Assembly (NCBI RefSeq): GCF_918320885.1
Contig: NZ_OU907312.1
Span: forward strand, 558,001 to 622,000
DNA: 64,000 bases
Direction: 5' to 3'
From: an unidentified bacterial endosymbiont
Lineage (GTDB): Bacteria; Pseudomonadota; Gammaproteobacteria; Enterobacterales; G038960095
The position numbers and the translations under genes were made by a program. Under the pieces are notes generated by a model. That model saw only the letters and a program-made list of their open reading frames with translations. It was not told the origin of the DNA and searched no databases. Position 1 is the first letter of the stretch. Each line of letters begins with the position of its first letter. Below are positions 1 through 9,034 of the stretch, piece by piece.

Positions 1-147
1 GAGGCTGCCTCGGTATCTTTACGGAGTATTGGGCAGCAGCTGGGCTGGGAACTCCTGTTAAATTCTTCTGTACTAGTCATTGCGTTTTCCCTTGATCGGC
101 GCCATGCTACGAACGTTTTCCAGGTTTGCATGGAGCTGCTATCATGA
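1..147 (+). CDS. 3' end of an unidentified upstream gene
   Basis: A frame is open from base 1 to a TGA at 145-147. That stop overlaps the prlC start codon in an ATGA arrangement (ATG at 144-146), the usual sign of translational coupling between two real genes. About 48 residues are visible, with a hydrophobic LLLNSSVLVIAFSL stretch near the middle. I do not recognise the family, and the enteric neighbours of prlC do not offer an obvious match. It could also be a chance open frame, since only its last part is inside the window. Confidence 0.35.
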   Translation, partial: EAASVSLRSIGQQLGWELLLNSSVLVIAFSLDRRHATNVFQVCMELLS

Positions 148-2183
148 ATAATCCCCTACTGACAACGACCGATCTACCTCTTTTTTCCGCCATACGTGCT
201 GAGCATATCGTGCCAGCTGTGCAACAGGCCATTCAAGCCGGTCGTCAGCTGGTGACTCAGCTATTATCTCAGGGTGAACACTTTACCTGGGACACCTTCT
301 GCCAGCCTTTGGCTGAGGAAGAGGACCGACTGGACCGACTGTGGTCACCTATTCGTCATCTGTATGCTGTAAAAAACAGTCCAGAGTGGCGCGCACCCTA
401 TCAAGAGTGCGTGCAATTATTGACGGAGTATGCGACTTGGTTGGGTCAACACCAGGCCCTGTATACCGCTTATCGGCAGTTGCAAGCGAGCGATCACTTT
501 AACACCCTCCCGCTCGCACAACGGAAAGCGGTAGACAATACCTTGCGTAATTTTAAACTGGCAGGTGTCCACCTGCCAGCAGAGCAGCGGCAGCGCTATG
601 CGGTGGTGATGGCCCGGTTATCAGCGCTGAGCATCCAATTTGAAGATAATGTGCTGGATGCGACCATGGGATGGCATCAAATCATCCTTGATGAGTCCCT
701 ATTAGCTGGTTTGCCCTCCCGGGTGATTGACCTAGCGCGGGCCTGTGCTGAAGAGCAAGGTAAGCCTGGTTGGTGCTTTACGCTAGAGATCCCTAGCTAC
801 CAGGCGATGATGACCTATTGCGATAATCGAGATCTACGCTACTCCTTCTACCACGCCTACCATACCCGGGCTTCCGACATAGGGCCCCAAGGAGGACAGT
901 GGGATAATGGGCCGATCATTGAGGAGTGCATGGCTTTACGACATGAGCTGGCACAACTGCTTGGATTTGCTAATTATGCTGAAAAATCTCTCGCTAAGAA
1001 GATGGTTGATACGCCACAACAGGTGTTAGATTTTCTAAACGATCTGCTGCAGCGTGTGCGTCCGCAGGGAGCGCGTGAGTTCAATGAGCTACAGAATTTT
1101 GCACGGCAGCAGGATAGCATTGAGACGTTACAGCCTTGGGACCTTCCCTACTACAGTGAGAAATTAAAACAGCAGCAGTATGCCATCGATGATGAGCAGT
1201 TGCGCTCTTACTTTCCAGAGGAGCGGGTGCTGCAGGGACTATTCGAAGTCTTACGCCGCCTATTTTCGGTGACTATCCGTGAACGGCAGGGAGTCGATAC
1301 CTGGCATCCTGAGGTGCGTTTTTTTGAACTGTACGATCAGCAAGGCCTCCAGCATTTGGGGAGTTTCTATCTTGATCTGTATGCCCGTTCTCATAAACGT
1401 GGGGGTGCTTGGATGGATGAGTGTATTAACGCACGGCGTGATAGCCGTGGCGTTTGGCAAAAGCCGGTCACCTATCTCACTTGTAATTTCAGCAGACCCG
1501 TAGGGAATCAACCAGCGCTGTGGAGTCATGAGGAGGTGATCACGCTATTCCATGAATTTGGCCATGGTATTCACCATTTGCTGACCCAAGTGGAGGTGGC
1601 TGCGGTTTCAGGAACCCGTGTGCCGTGGGATGCTATTGAAGTTCCCAGCCAGTTTTTGGAAAACTGGTGTTGGCAATCGCCCGCCTTGGCGTTAATTTCT
1701 GGCCACTATCAAACGGATCAGCCGCTGCCGCCGGCACTATTAGAACCTTTGTTAGCGGCTAAAAATTTTCAGGAAGCGCTATTTATTCTTCGCCAATTAG
1801 AGTTTTCGCTCTTTGATTTACGCTTGCATCAGGAGTACCAGCCAGAACAAGGCGGGCAAGCGCTAAAAATCTTGGCGGCGGTTAAACAGGAGGTGGCGGT
1901 GATGACGGCGCCTGATTGGCTGCGGACCCCTCAGACTTTCCTACACATTTTCTCTGGCAGCTATGCGGCGGGCTACTATAGTTATCTGTGGGCTGAGGTG
2001 CTGTCGGCTGACGCTTTTGCTCGCTTTGAGGAGGAGGGGATCTTTAATTCTCAAGTGGGACATGAGTTTGTTGAGTGCCTGTTATCACGAGGAGGTTCTG
2101 AAGAGCCACTAGTACTATTTAAACGCTTCCGTGGTCGATGGCCTCAACCGGACGCTTTTTTACGACACCATGGTATCCAGTGA
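144..2183 (+). CDS. prlC: Oligopeptidase A (M3 zinc metallopeptidase)
   Basis: Cytosolic thimet-type oligopeptidase that degrades short peptides, including released signal peptides. The zinc motif HEFGHGIHH lies near residue 470, and the following region (VPWDAIEVPSQFLENW) supplies the third zinc ligand Glu as in the E. coli enzyme. The length of about 679 residues matches the family (680). I chose the ATG at 144 because MNNPLLT aligns with the E. coli start and because an upstream frame stops there in an ATGA overlap; an in-frame ATG at 126 would add six unsupported residues. The 3' end overlaps rsmJ by 14 bases, as in enteric genomes, so the two genes are probably co-transcribed. No defect seen. 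Confidence 0.95.
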   Translation: MNNPLLTTTDLPLFSAIRAEHIVPAVQQAIQAGRQLVTQLLSQGEHFTWDTFCQPLAEEEDRLDRLWSPIRHLYAVKNSPEWRAPYQECVQLLTEYATWLGQHQALYTAYRQLQASDHFNTLPLAQRKAVDNTLRNFKLAGVHLPAEQRQRYAVVMARLSALSIQFEDNVLDATMGWHQIILDESLLAGLPSRVIDLARACAEEQGKPGWCFTLEIPSYQAMMTYCDNRDLRYSFYHAYHTRASDIGPQGGQWDNGPIIEECMALRHELAQLLGFANYAEKSLAKKMVDTPQQVLDFLNDLLQRVRPQGAREFNELQNFARQQDSIETLQPWDLPYYSEKLKQQQYAIDDEQLRSYFPEERVLQGLFEVLRRLFSVTIRERQGVDTWHPEVRFFELYDQQGLQHLGSFYLDLYARSHKRGGAWMDECINARRDSRGVWQKPVTYLTCNFSRPVGNQPALWSHEEVITLFHEFGHGIHHLLTQVEVAAVSGTRVPWDAIEVPSQFLENWCWQSPALALISGHYQTDQPLPPALLEPLLAAKNFQEALFILRQLEFSLFDLRLHQEYQPEQGGQALKILAAVKQEVAVMTAPDWLRTPQTFLHIFSGSYAAGYYSYLWAEVLSADAFARFEEEGIFNSQVGHEFVECLLSRGGSEEPLVLFKRFRGRWPQPDAFLRHHGIQ

Positions 2184-2949
2184 TTCAGATCCAGTAGCCA
2201 GTATCGCTTTGCTAGGAGATTCAGCAGCGGCTCAGGCTACCCTGGTAAACATTGCTGCAACTTGGCAGTTACAACCTGATCAGCTGGCACGGTTTGGTTT
2301 AATGCTGACACCGCAAGGTTTGGCGCTGTGTCAGCGTGATCAGCCCCGCTTTAAGCCGCTGATCATTGATTTTGTGAGTGGTCGCCTGGGGTATCGTTAC
2401 CGTCAGGCCACGGTGGCCAATGAGGCATTAGCCCGAGCGGTGGGTATCCAGGGAGGTTATCGACCGACCGTATTGGATGCAACGGCCGGGCTAGGGCGCG
2501 ATGCCTTTATTTTAGCGGCACTGGGTTGCCAGGTACAGATGTTGGAACGTCATCCCGTTGTGGCTGCTTTATTACAGGATGGGTTACAGCGTGCTTATTT
2601 TGATAAAAAAAGTGGAATTTGGTTATCAGAGCGACTAAGGTTGCTCGGGGTTGGTAGCTTAGGCAGTGAACAGCCTGGGCTGAGGGCACCTGAAGTGGTT
2701 TATCTTGATCCCATGTTTCCGGCTCGTCATCATCGGGCTTTAGTTAAAAAAGAGATGCAAATGCTACAACAGTTGGTAGGCTTAGATAGAGATGCCGATC
2801 AATTATTAGCCTCAGCCAACACCTTGGCCAGTCGTCGAGTGGTCGTTAAAAGGCCAAAAGGCGCTCCGCCGCTGGCAGGACTGAAGCCATCAGCCTGGAT
2901 ACCGACACCACACGGCCGCTTTGATCTTTATTTTAACAATAAACTTTAA
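2170..2949 (+). CDS. rsmJ: 16S rRNA m2G1516 methyltransferase
   Basis: SAM-dependent methyltransferase (YhiQ family) that modifies G1516 of 16S rRNA. The SAM-binding motif DATAGLGRDAF and the acceptor-side motif YLDPMFP are both intact, and the C-terminal RPKGAPPL segment typical of the family is present. The length of 259 residues is close to the E. coli protein (250). The ATG at 2170 lies inside the 3' end of prlC; the frame is open further upstream, but that part merely reads prlC in another frame. It forms an operon with prlC. After its stop comes about 260 bases of AT-rich DNA before polA. Confidence 0.92.
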   Translation: MVSSDSDPVASIALLGDSAAAQATLVNIAATWQLQPDQLARFGLMLTPQGLALCQRDQPRFKPLIIDFVSGRLGYRYRQATVANEALARAVGIQGGYRPTVLDATAGLGRDAFILAALGCQVQMLERHPVVAALLQDGLQRAYFDKKSGIWLSERLRLLGVGSLGSEQPGLRAPEVVYLDPMFPARHHRALVKKEMQMLQQLVGLDRDADQLLASANTLASRRVVVKRPKGAPPLAGLKPSAWIPTPHGRFDLYFNNKL

Positions 2950-2984
2950 GATAGTGCATCAAGTGCATAAGAAAAGACCTTTTA

Positions 2985-3240
2985 ATAACTGTCCACAGAA
3001 GTTACTCAATAGCTGTCTTTTTGTATGGTCGTTTTTTGTTATGTAACTTATTGTTTTAACTCATAAATAATTTAAATGATTTTTTGTTTTCAATAGAAAT
3101 AGTGATTTAGTTAAAAGAATACCCACAAAGTTATCCACAGCTTTGCCCATGACGGGTTCCCTTTTTGTTTAGCACTGTGTGACTTTTATTCACCAATCGG
3201 TTCAGCCAACTGATGAGGAGACAGGCTGTGGATAACCCGC
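2985..3240 (+). promoter_or_regulatory. DnaA-box cluster and AT-rich stretch upstream of polA
   Basis: Matches to the DnaA box TTATNCACA: perfect TTATCCACA at 3131-3139 (+); perfect on the other strand at 3227-3235, overlapping the proposed polA start; TTATTCACC at 3186-3194 (8/9); and weaker 7/9 matches at about 2990 and 3119. Between 3025 and 3120 the DNA is strongly AT-rich. DnaA is known to stimulate polA expression in E. coli through boxes upstream of the gene, so a regulatory role is the first choice; a replication origin is a less likely alternative. Confidence 0.6.
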
Positions 3241-5993
3241 TTATTTTGGTTGATGGATCGTCCTATTTGTATCGTGCTTTCCATGCTTTCCCGCCACTAA
3301 CCACTGCAGCCGGCGAGCCAACAGGCGCGATAGTTGGCGTGTTAAATATGTTGGGTAGTTTGTTACGGCAGTATCAGCCCACTCACGTAGCCGTCGTGTT
3401 TGATGCCAAGGGCAAAAACCACCGTCATGCCTTGTATGCGGACTACAAGGCTCATCGCCCCCCGATGCCGGACGAGTTGTGCCGACAAATTGAGCCGCTA
3501 TACCAAATTATGGATGCCATGGGGATCCCACAGCTGGCGGTGCCGGCGTTTGAAGCTGATGATGTGATGGGGACTTTGGCTTGTCGTGCCGCTGCTGAGG
3601 GGCGTTGCGTGATCATCAGCAGCGGCGATAAAGATATGGCGCAGTTAGTCACGCCAGCGATCACCGTAGTCAATACCATGACCAATACCGTGCAAGATGT
3701 GGCACAGATCAAGGCACGCTATGGTATTGCTCCGCCACTGATGGTGGATCTGTTCGCACTGATGGGGGATAGCATCGATAATATTCCGGGAGTTCCGGGG
3801 ATTGGCGAAAAGACAGCACTGGCGCTATTACAGACCATTGGGAGTCTGCAGGCTATTTACGCCGATCTCTCTCAAGTCGCGGCATTAACCATACGGGGGG
3901 CGAAGCGGGTAGCAGAGCGCTTAGCACTGCATCGTGAACTGGCTGAGCTCTCTTACCGTCTGGCCACCATTGACACGGCGGTGGCGTTGTCGGTAACGCC
4001 GGCTGATCTGCGGCCCCGAGCTGCAGATTTTGATCAGCTGTGTACTTTACTATCGCGCTATGAACTTAAACGCTGGTTAGCGGCGGCGCAAGCAGGGCGG
4101 TTGTGGAGCGATCAGCCAACGACGACCGTGAGCACCCCGTTGAGGGTTCCAGAGCCCCCGGGTGCTTCTGAGGAATCACCTCCACTAGAGACGACCCTGA
4201 TTGTGGATGAAGCCGCTTTGTCGGCCTGGCTAGTGAAGTTGCGTACCGCCCCGCTGTTTGCCCTCTATTGCGACACCGAGGCGTTCGATCACGGGCTGGT
4301 GACGCTGAGTGGTGTGGCGGTTGCCGTGACGGAAGGTGAAGCGGCTTATCTCCCCTGCAGCACTCCGATCTCAGGGAGATCACTGCCATGGTCGCTCGAA
4401 CAGCTGCTAGCTCAGCTTAAACCCCTGCTCGAGGATGTCTCACTCCCTAAAGTGGGGCACTATCTTAAACCACAGCAACAGGTGTTAGCACGCTATGGGA
4501 TCACGCTCCGTGGGGTGATCGGTGATACCCGGTTGGCCACTTACCTGTTAGACAGTGCAACTGGACGTAATGATTTACCGAACTTGGCTGCCCATCATCT
4601 GCAGCGCACGCTCCACCACGGGACGCTGAGTGCTGGAAAAGCCCGCTCCCAAGGAACAGCACCTGCCCGGACACTCGCCCAAGTCGCCGCTGGTGCGACT
4701 GAACAGGCCACGGTGGCGTTACAGCTGTATCACCATCTATGGCCGCAGTTGCAACAGCAGCCGCGGGTGTTACAGCTACTCACTGATCTAGAGCTGCCGG
4801 TGATGGCAATCTTGGCACGGATGGAGGCGATCGGGGTGTTGTTGGATGTCTCACTACTCCAGCACTACTCCCAGACGCTAGCGGTCATGCTGCAATCGCT
4901 GGAGGATCAAGCCCACACGCTCGCAGGAGAGCTTTTCAATCTCTCCTCCCCGAAACAACTACAACAGATTTTATTTGAAAAACTGCAGATCCCCTGCTTC
5001 AGAAAAACCCCCGGTGGCGCCCCTTCGACCGATGAATCGGTGTTAAGTGAGTTGGCCCTGCGCTACCCACTGCCCGCTATTGTTTTACGCCACCGTAGCT
5101 TAGCAAAACTGAAGTCTACTTATGCCGATACCTTGCCGTTGCTGGTGCACGCGGAGACCGGACGTATTCATACCACCTACCATCAAACAGGGACCAGCAC
5201 GGGTAGGCTCTCCTCCAGTGATCCCAATTTACAAAATATCCCCATCCGAACCCCTGAAGGACGTCACATCCGTCAAGCCTTTATCGCTCCTGAGGGCTAT
5301 CAACTGCTCTCTGCCGACTATTCCCAGATAGAGTTGCGGATTATGGCCCATTTGTCAGAGGATCAAACCCTGCTACAAGCGTTTGCTAATGACCAAGATG
5401 TTCATAGCGCCACAGCTGCTGAGCTGTTTGAGGTTCCTTTAGTTGCGGTCAGCTCAGAGCAGCGGCGTCAGGCTAAAACGGTTAATTTTGGGTTGATCTA
5501 CGGGATGAGTGCTTTTGGATTAGCGCGCCAATTGGGGATTAATCGCCAGGAAGCCCAAGCGATTTTAACCCGTTATTTTGAGCGCTACCCGGGGGTACTG
5601 CGTTATAGGCAGCAGGCCCGTCAACAGGCTCTAGAACAGGGGTATGTGGAGACCCTGTTTGGGCGGCGGCTCTATCTCCCCGATATTCAATCCGCTAACG
5701 CCCCCCGTCGTCAAGCCGCTGAGCGCGCGGCGGTGAACGCCCCGGTGCAGGGCAGCGGGGCAGATATTATCAAGCGCGCCATGGTGATGATTGACCAGTG
5801 GTGTCACACCCAACCACCGGGCCAGGTGCAGATGGTGCTGCAGGTGCATGATGAGTTGATTTTTGAAGTTGCACAGCCTGTAGTGCCAGAAGCCACCGAA
5901 AACATTCGTCGATTGATGGTACAGAGTGCCGCGCTTTCGGTGCCACTCAAAGTTGATATTGGCGTGGGTCCTCACTGGGCAGCAGCGCACTAA
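3228..5993 (+). CDS. polA: DNA polymerase I, proofreading site degenerate
   Basis: Repair and Okazaki-fragment polymerase. The N-terminal 5' nuclease domain keeps its acidic motifs (LVDGSSYLYRA, FDAKGK, EADDVMGTLA, SGDKDM, MGDSIDNIPG). The polymerase domain keeps motif A (DYSQIELR), motif B (RRQAKTVNFGLIYG) and the HDE of motif C. The middle 3'-5' exonuclease domain keeps the DTE of motif I at about 4272-4280. It has Gln where E. coli has Asp424 (in VGHYLKPQ), and GATEQAT where E. coli has Tyr497 to Asp503, so Asp501 is Gln. Proofreading is therefore probably lost. Length is near the E. coli 928. The GTG at 3228 has an AGGAG seven bases upstream; an in-frame ATG at 3213 is the alternative. 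Confidence 0.94.
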   Translation: MDNPLILVDGSSYLYRAFHAFPPLTTAAGEPTGAIVGVLNMLGSLLRQYQPTHVAVVFDAKGKNHRHALYADYKAHRPPMPDELCRQIEPLYQIMDAMGIPQLAVPAFEADDVMGTLACRAAAEGRCVIISSGDKDMAQLVTPAITVVNTMTNTVQDVAQIKARYGIAPPLMVDLFALMGDSIDNIPGVPGIGEKTALALLQTIGSLQAIYADLSQVAALTIRGAKRVAERLALHRELAELSYRLATIDTAVALSVTPADLRPRAADFDQLCTLLSRYELKRWLAAAQAGRLWSDQPTTTVSTPLRVPEPPGASEESPPLETTLIVDEAALSAWLVKLRTAPLFALYCDTEAFDHGLVTLSGVAVAVTEGEAAYLPCSTPISGRSLPWSLEQLLAQLKPLLEDVSLPKVGHYLKPQQQVLARYGITLRGVIGDTRLATYLLDSATGRNDLPNLAAHHLQRTLHHGTLSAGKARSQGTAPARTLAQVAAGATEQATVALQLYHHLWPQLQQQPRVLQLLTDLELPVMAILARMEAIGVLLDVSLLQHYSQTLAVMLQSLEDQAHTLAGELFNLSSPKQLQQILFEKLQIPCFRKTPGGAPSTDESVLSELALRYPLPAIVLRHRSLAKLKSTYADTLPLLVHAETGRIHTTYHQTGTSTGRLSSSDPNLQNIPIRTPEGRHIRQAFIAPEGYQLLSADYSQIELRIMAHLSEDQTLLQAFANDQDVHSATAAELFEVPLVAVSSEQRRQAKTVNFGLIYGMSAFGLARQLGINRQEAQAILTRYFERYPGVLRYRQQARQQALEQGYVETLFGRRLYLPDIQSANAPRRQAAERAAVNAPVQGSGADIIKRAMVMIDQWCHTQPPGQVQMVLQVHDELIFEVAQPVVPEATENIRRLMVQSAALSVPLKVDIGVGPHWAAAH

Positions 5994-6108
5994 GCCGGTG
6001 ATCACGCTCTGGATGGAGCCTGGTGAGCGGTAATCATGGAAGGGTAGTCTATTTTCCTGATCGTTTGACGAGGCCGCCGATGCGGTAAGCGATGTGATGA
6101 AAACCTTA

Positions 6109-6153
6109 TTAGGGCCTGTTAAGGTTTCACATGGGCAGCCATAGATAACTACA
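6109..6153 (-). mobile_element. IS5-family remnant, distal inverted-repeat end
   Basis: The 22-base sequence from 6109 (TTAGGGCCTGTTAAGGTTTC...) is the inverted partner of the end at about 7541-7562. Together they mark the two ends of one insertion sequence, of which only about 45 bases remain on this side before the nested IS3-family element starts. TA dinucleotides abut both ends, consistent with a short target duplication. Most of its transposase gene is gone. Confidence 0.65.
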
Positions 6154-6215
6154 TGATCTGCCCTTGAATTAGTGCACACCTTGTTTTCAAATGTAAGATT
6201 GAAAATGAGGTTAGT

Positions 6216-6512
6216 ATGTCAAGACAGCAGTATACGCCTGAGTTTAAACGACGGGCTCTGGAATTGCTGGCGGAGAGCGGCAAATCTGTTCCCCAACTGG
6301 CTAGCGAGTTGGGAATCAGTGACAATACGTTGTATGGTTGGCGGCACACAGCCAAGGCTGATAAAAGCTTTACTCGCCAGCCACAATGCTCTGAGCAAGC
6401 GCTAGAGATAAGGCGTTTAAAGAGGAAGGTCATTGAATTAGAAGAAGATAAATTAATTTTAAAAAAAGTGGCAGCGCTCTTTTCCAGGGAAAGCAGGAGA
6501 GGTTCGCTATGA
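6216..6512 (+). CDS. IS3-family transposase OrfA
   Basis: Helix-turn-helix protein of 98 residues (EFKRRALELLAESGKS, then LASELGISDNTLYGWR) with a C-terminal leucine-rich coiled coil, as in IS3-family OrfA, which binds the element's ends. Near its 3' end the codons LKK are encoded by a run of seven A followed by G (about 6459), the standard slippery site for the -1 frameshift that makes the OrfAB transposase. The stop overlaps the orfB ATG as ATGA. Confidence 0.88.
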   Translation: MSRQQYTPEFKRRALELLAESGKSVPQLASELGISDNTLYGWRHTAKADKSFTRQPQCSEQALEIRRLKRKVIELEEDKLILKKVAALFSRESRRGSL

Positions 6513-7351
6513 TACTGAAACAACAAGCTTTCCACCCAGTTAAACGGCTATGTGTTTTATTATCAGTCAGTCGGCGCGGTTTTTACGCCTGGCTTAATCG
6601 CCGACTTGGCCAGCGTGGTCAGGAAGATAAAGTCTTAGGTGAACGCATTCTGGCGCTACATCTGGCCAGTAGAAAAACCTACGGTGTTCGACGAATCAGG
6701 GTTGATTTACAGGCTGAACAGCGCTATTGCGGCAAGGAGCGTATTGCTAAGTTGATGAAACAGCTGGGTATAAAAGCAGCAGCCACCCGTCAACATCAAG
6801 TGACGACGGACAGTAACCATCGGTTACCAATAGCTCCTAATTTGCTGAATCGACATTTTTCTCCACTAGGCGCTAATCAGGCTTGGGCCAGTGATATCAG
6901 CACTATTTCAACCCAAACGGGCTTTCTGTATTTGGCTACAGTGATTGACCTCTATAGCCGTATGATCGTTGGCTGGAGCCTAAGCGGTAGCCTTAAAACG
7001 CCATTAATAATCGATGCTCTGACCATGGCTAGGACTCGACGTCAGCCACCAACAGGATTGGTGATTCACTCTGACCGAGGGAGCCAGTATGCTAGTGCTC
7101 TGTATCAGAAAACACTTAAAAATTATGGTATGGTTTGCTCGATGAGCAGTACTGGATGCTGTTATGACAATGCCGTCATGGAAAGCTTCTATCACACACT
7201 TAAGGTAGAGCTTATCTATACCATGAAATTAATGACGGAACAGCAGGCATCTAACGCAATATTTGACTATATAGAATCGTTTTATAATCGTCAGCGTAGA
7301 CATTCTACACTGAATTATCTTTCACCCATGGCTTATGAAGTAGCAGCGTAA
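6509..7351 (+). CDS. IS3-family transposase OrfB (DDE integrase domain)
   Basis: 280-residue rve-type integrase. The DDE residues are visible: Asp in WASDISTI, Asp in HSDRGSQYAS and Glu in AVMESFYHTLKVE, followed by the closing FYNRQRRHSTLNYLSP motif. An N-terminal HTH_21 region (RGFYAWLNR) precedes the catalytic core. The frame is intact, so the element could be active. It is clearly different from the two identical IS3-family copies further right. Confidence 0.92.
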   Translation: MILKQQAFHPVKRLCVLLSVSRRGFYAWLNRRLGQRGQEDKVLGERILALHLASRKTYGVRRIRVDLQAEQRYCGKERIAKLMKQLGIKAAATRQHQVTTDSNHRLPIAPNLLNRHFSPLGANQAWASDISTISTQTGFLYLATVIDLYSRMIVGWSLSGSLKTPLIIDALTMARTRRQPPTGLVIHSDRGSQYASALYQKTLKNYGMVCSMSSTGCCYDNAVMESFYHTLKVELIYTMKLMTEQQASNAIFDYIESFYNRQRRHSTLNYLSPMAYEVAA

Positions 7352-7382
7352 ACTCGGTGCGCACTTTTTCCGGGACAGATCA

Positions 7383-7562
7383 GAGTGAGCTTGTCATAAA
7401 TTCCTTCTTGAAGCATGATCGTTTTTAGCTTCGACCACTGCTCATCACTGAGCATTAAGCGGGGCATTGCAAACTCGTTTTTTTGTTGGTATCACAACGA
7501 CAATATTACGAGTTTGCTCTTATATTTCAATAAATTATAGCGAGACCTCAACAGGCCCTAAA
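7383..7562 (-). mobile_element. IS5-family remnant with transposase N-terminus
   Basis: Read on the minus strand this is the 5' end of an IS5-type element: the terminal repeat at 7541-7562, then an ATG at 7467 beginning MPRLMLSDEQWSKLK and running for about 28 codons until it is cut by the end of the nested IS3-family element. The N-terminal motif is characteristic of the IS5-family transposases of the IS1031/IS427 type. The rest of the gene is absent, so this is a dead fragment. Confidence 0.75.
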
Positions 7563-7612
7563 CAAATAACACCAACCTTTAAGGGGATCAATCTTTCTAT
7601 ATGAGCAGGTTT

Positions 7613-8406
<794 letters not shown>

Positions 8407-8550
8407 ATCTACCACTCCCATACATTTAAAATCAGAGTAGCAAAATATTAAGACATTGTCATTACAATTATTAAAGGGGTCTGGGTAAACATAAGAACTT
8501 TCCCGCTTCGCTAGGACCTGAAAGAGGCTTTGCCCCTCTGGACACACCAC

Positions 8551-8799
8551 ACTCGCCGTGAGGCAGAGGGTGGTGATTTAAGACCCATCACCTTTCCACT
8601 CCTGAGGCTCTCTGAATTGGGGACCCTCAGGGAAATGTTGTGATTAAACAATCTGGTAGACTGCTAAGCCGCGGCTTTTCTATCACAAACCATAAGTATT
8701 TCTTTGCGGTCGATCTAGTGTAACATTCCATTAACGAAAGAGTCAAAGTCGACAACAGGAAAGAAATAAATGTATGAGATGGATAGAGATAGCCCCAGC
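8551..8799. other. Non-coding stretch between the TA module and IS scrap
   Basis: About 250 bases with no convincing gene. It contains one inverted repeat (CCTGAGG near 8602 with CCTCAGG near 8630) without a T-run. The remainder looks like decayed accessory DNA between the toxin-antitoxin pair and an IS3 remnant. Confidence 0.4.
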
Positions 8800-8997
8800 C
8801 TACTCATAGTTTATGGGAGAGCGGTAACCTAAAGTTGAATGTAAGTGATGACTATTGTAAAAACCCTCGATGTAGTCTATCACTGCTGGTTTCGCCCGAG
8901 CTCTTATCTCATATTCTGTAAAAGAACAGCTGGATTCTCTCGTAGGGAAAAAGTGGAGTCTCCGAGATTCTCGAGGCGATTCACTGTTCTGCCACAA
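8800..8997 (-). pseudogene. IS3-family OrfB C-terminal remnant
   Basis: The last about 35 codons read AVIDYIEGFYNSHHLHSTLG and end YRSPINYE, the closing motif of IS3-family transposases (normally FYNRxRRHSTLGYxSP). The two Arg residues of the motif are replaced by His-His/Leu, and upstream the frame gives no catalytic residues. It is unlike the other IS3-family copies in the window, so it derives from a third, older insertion. Confidence 0.7.
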
Positions 8998-9034
8998 GAA
9001 GGTCAGTACTGAATATTGCAGCAGTATCCAACCG

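Larger units (their letters stand above)
6154..7382 (+). mobile_element. IS3-family insertion sequence, 1,229 bp
   Basis: The ends are imperfect terminal inverted repeats: TGATCTGCCCTTGAATTAGT at the left and, read on the opposite strand, TGATCTGTCCCGGAAAAAGT at the right, both continuing into GTGCRCACC. It carries the usual orfA and orfB. The element lies inside the remains of an IS5-family element. The three flanking bases (ACA left, GAG right) do not match, so no target duplication is visible; a later deletion beside the element is likely. Confidence 0.85.

Noticed and set aside
3000-3240. Chromosomal origin of replication before polA
   Set aside because: The boxes are better explained by known DnaA control of polA; there are no clustered GATC sites or oriC-type 13-mers, and mnmG/mioC are not here.
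4066-4389. 107-residue minus-strand frame inside polA
   Set aside because: Antisense to the exonuclease region of polA, with Ser/Arg-rich shadow composition and no motif.
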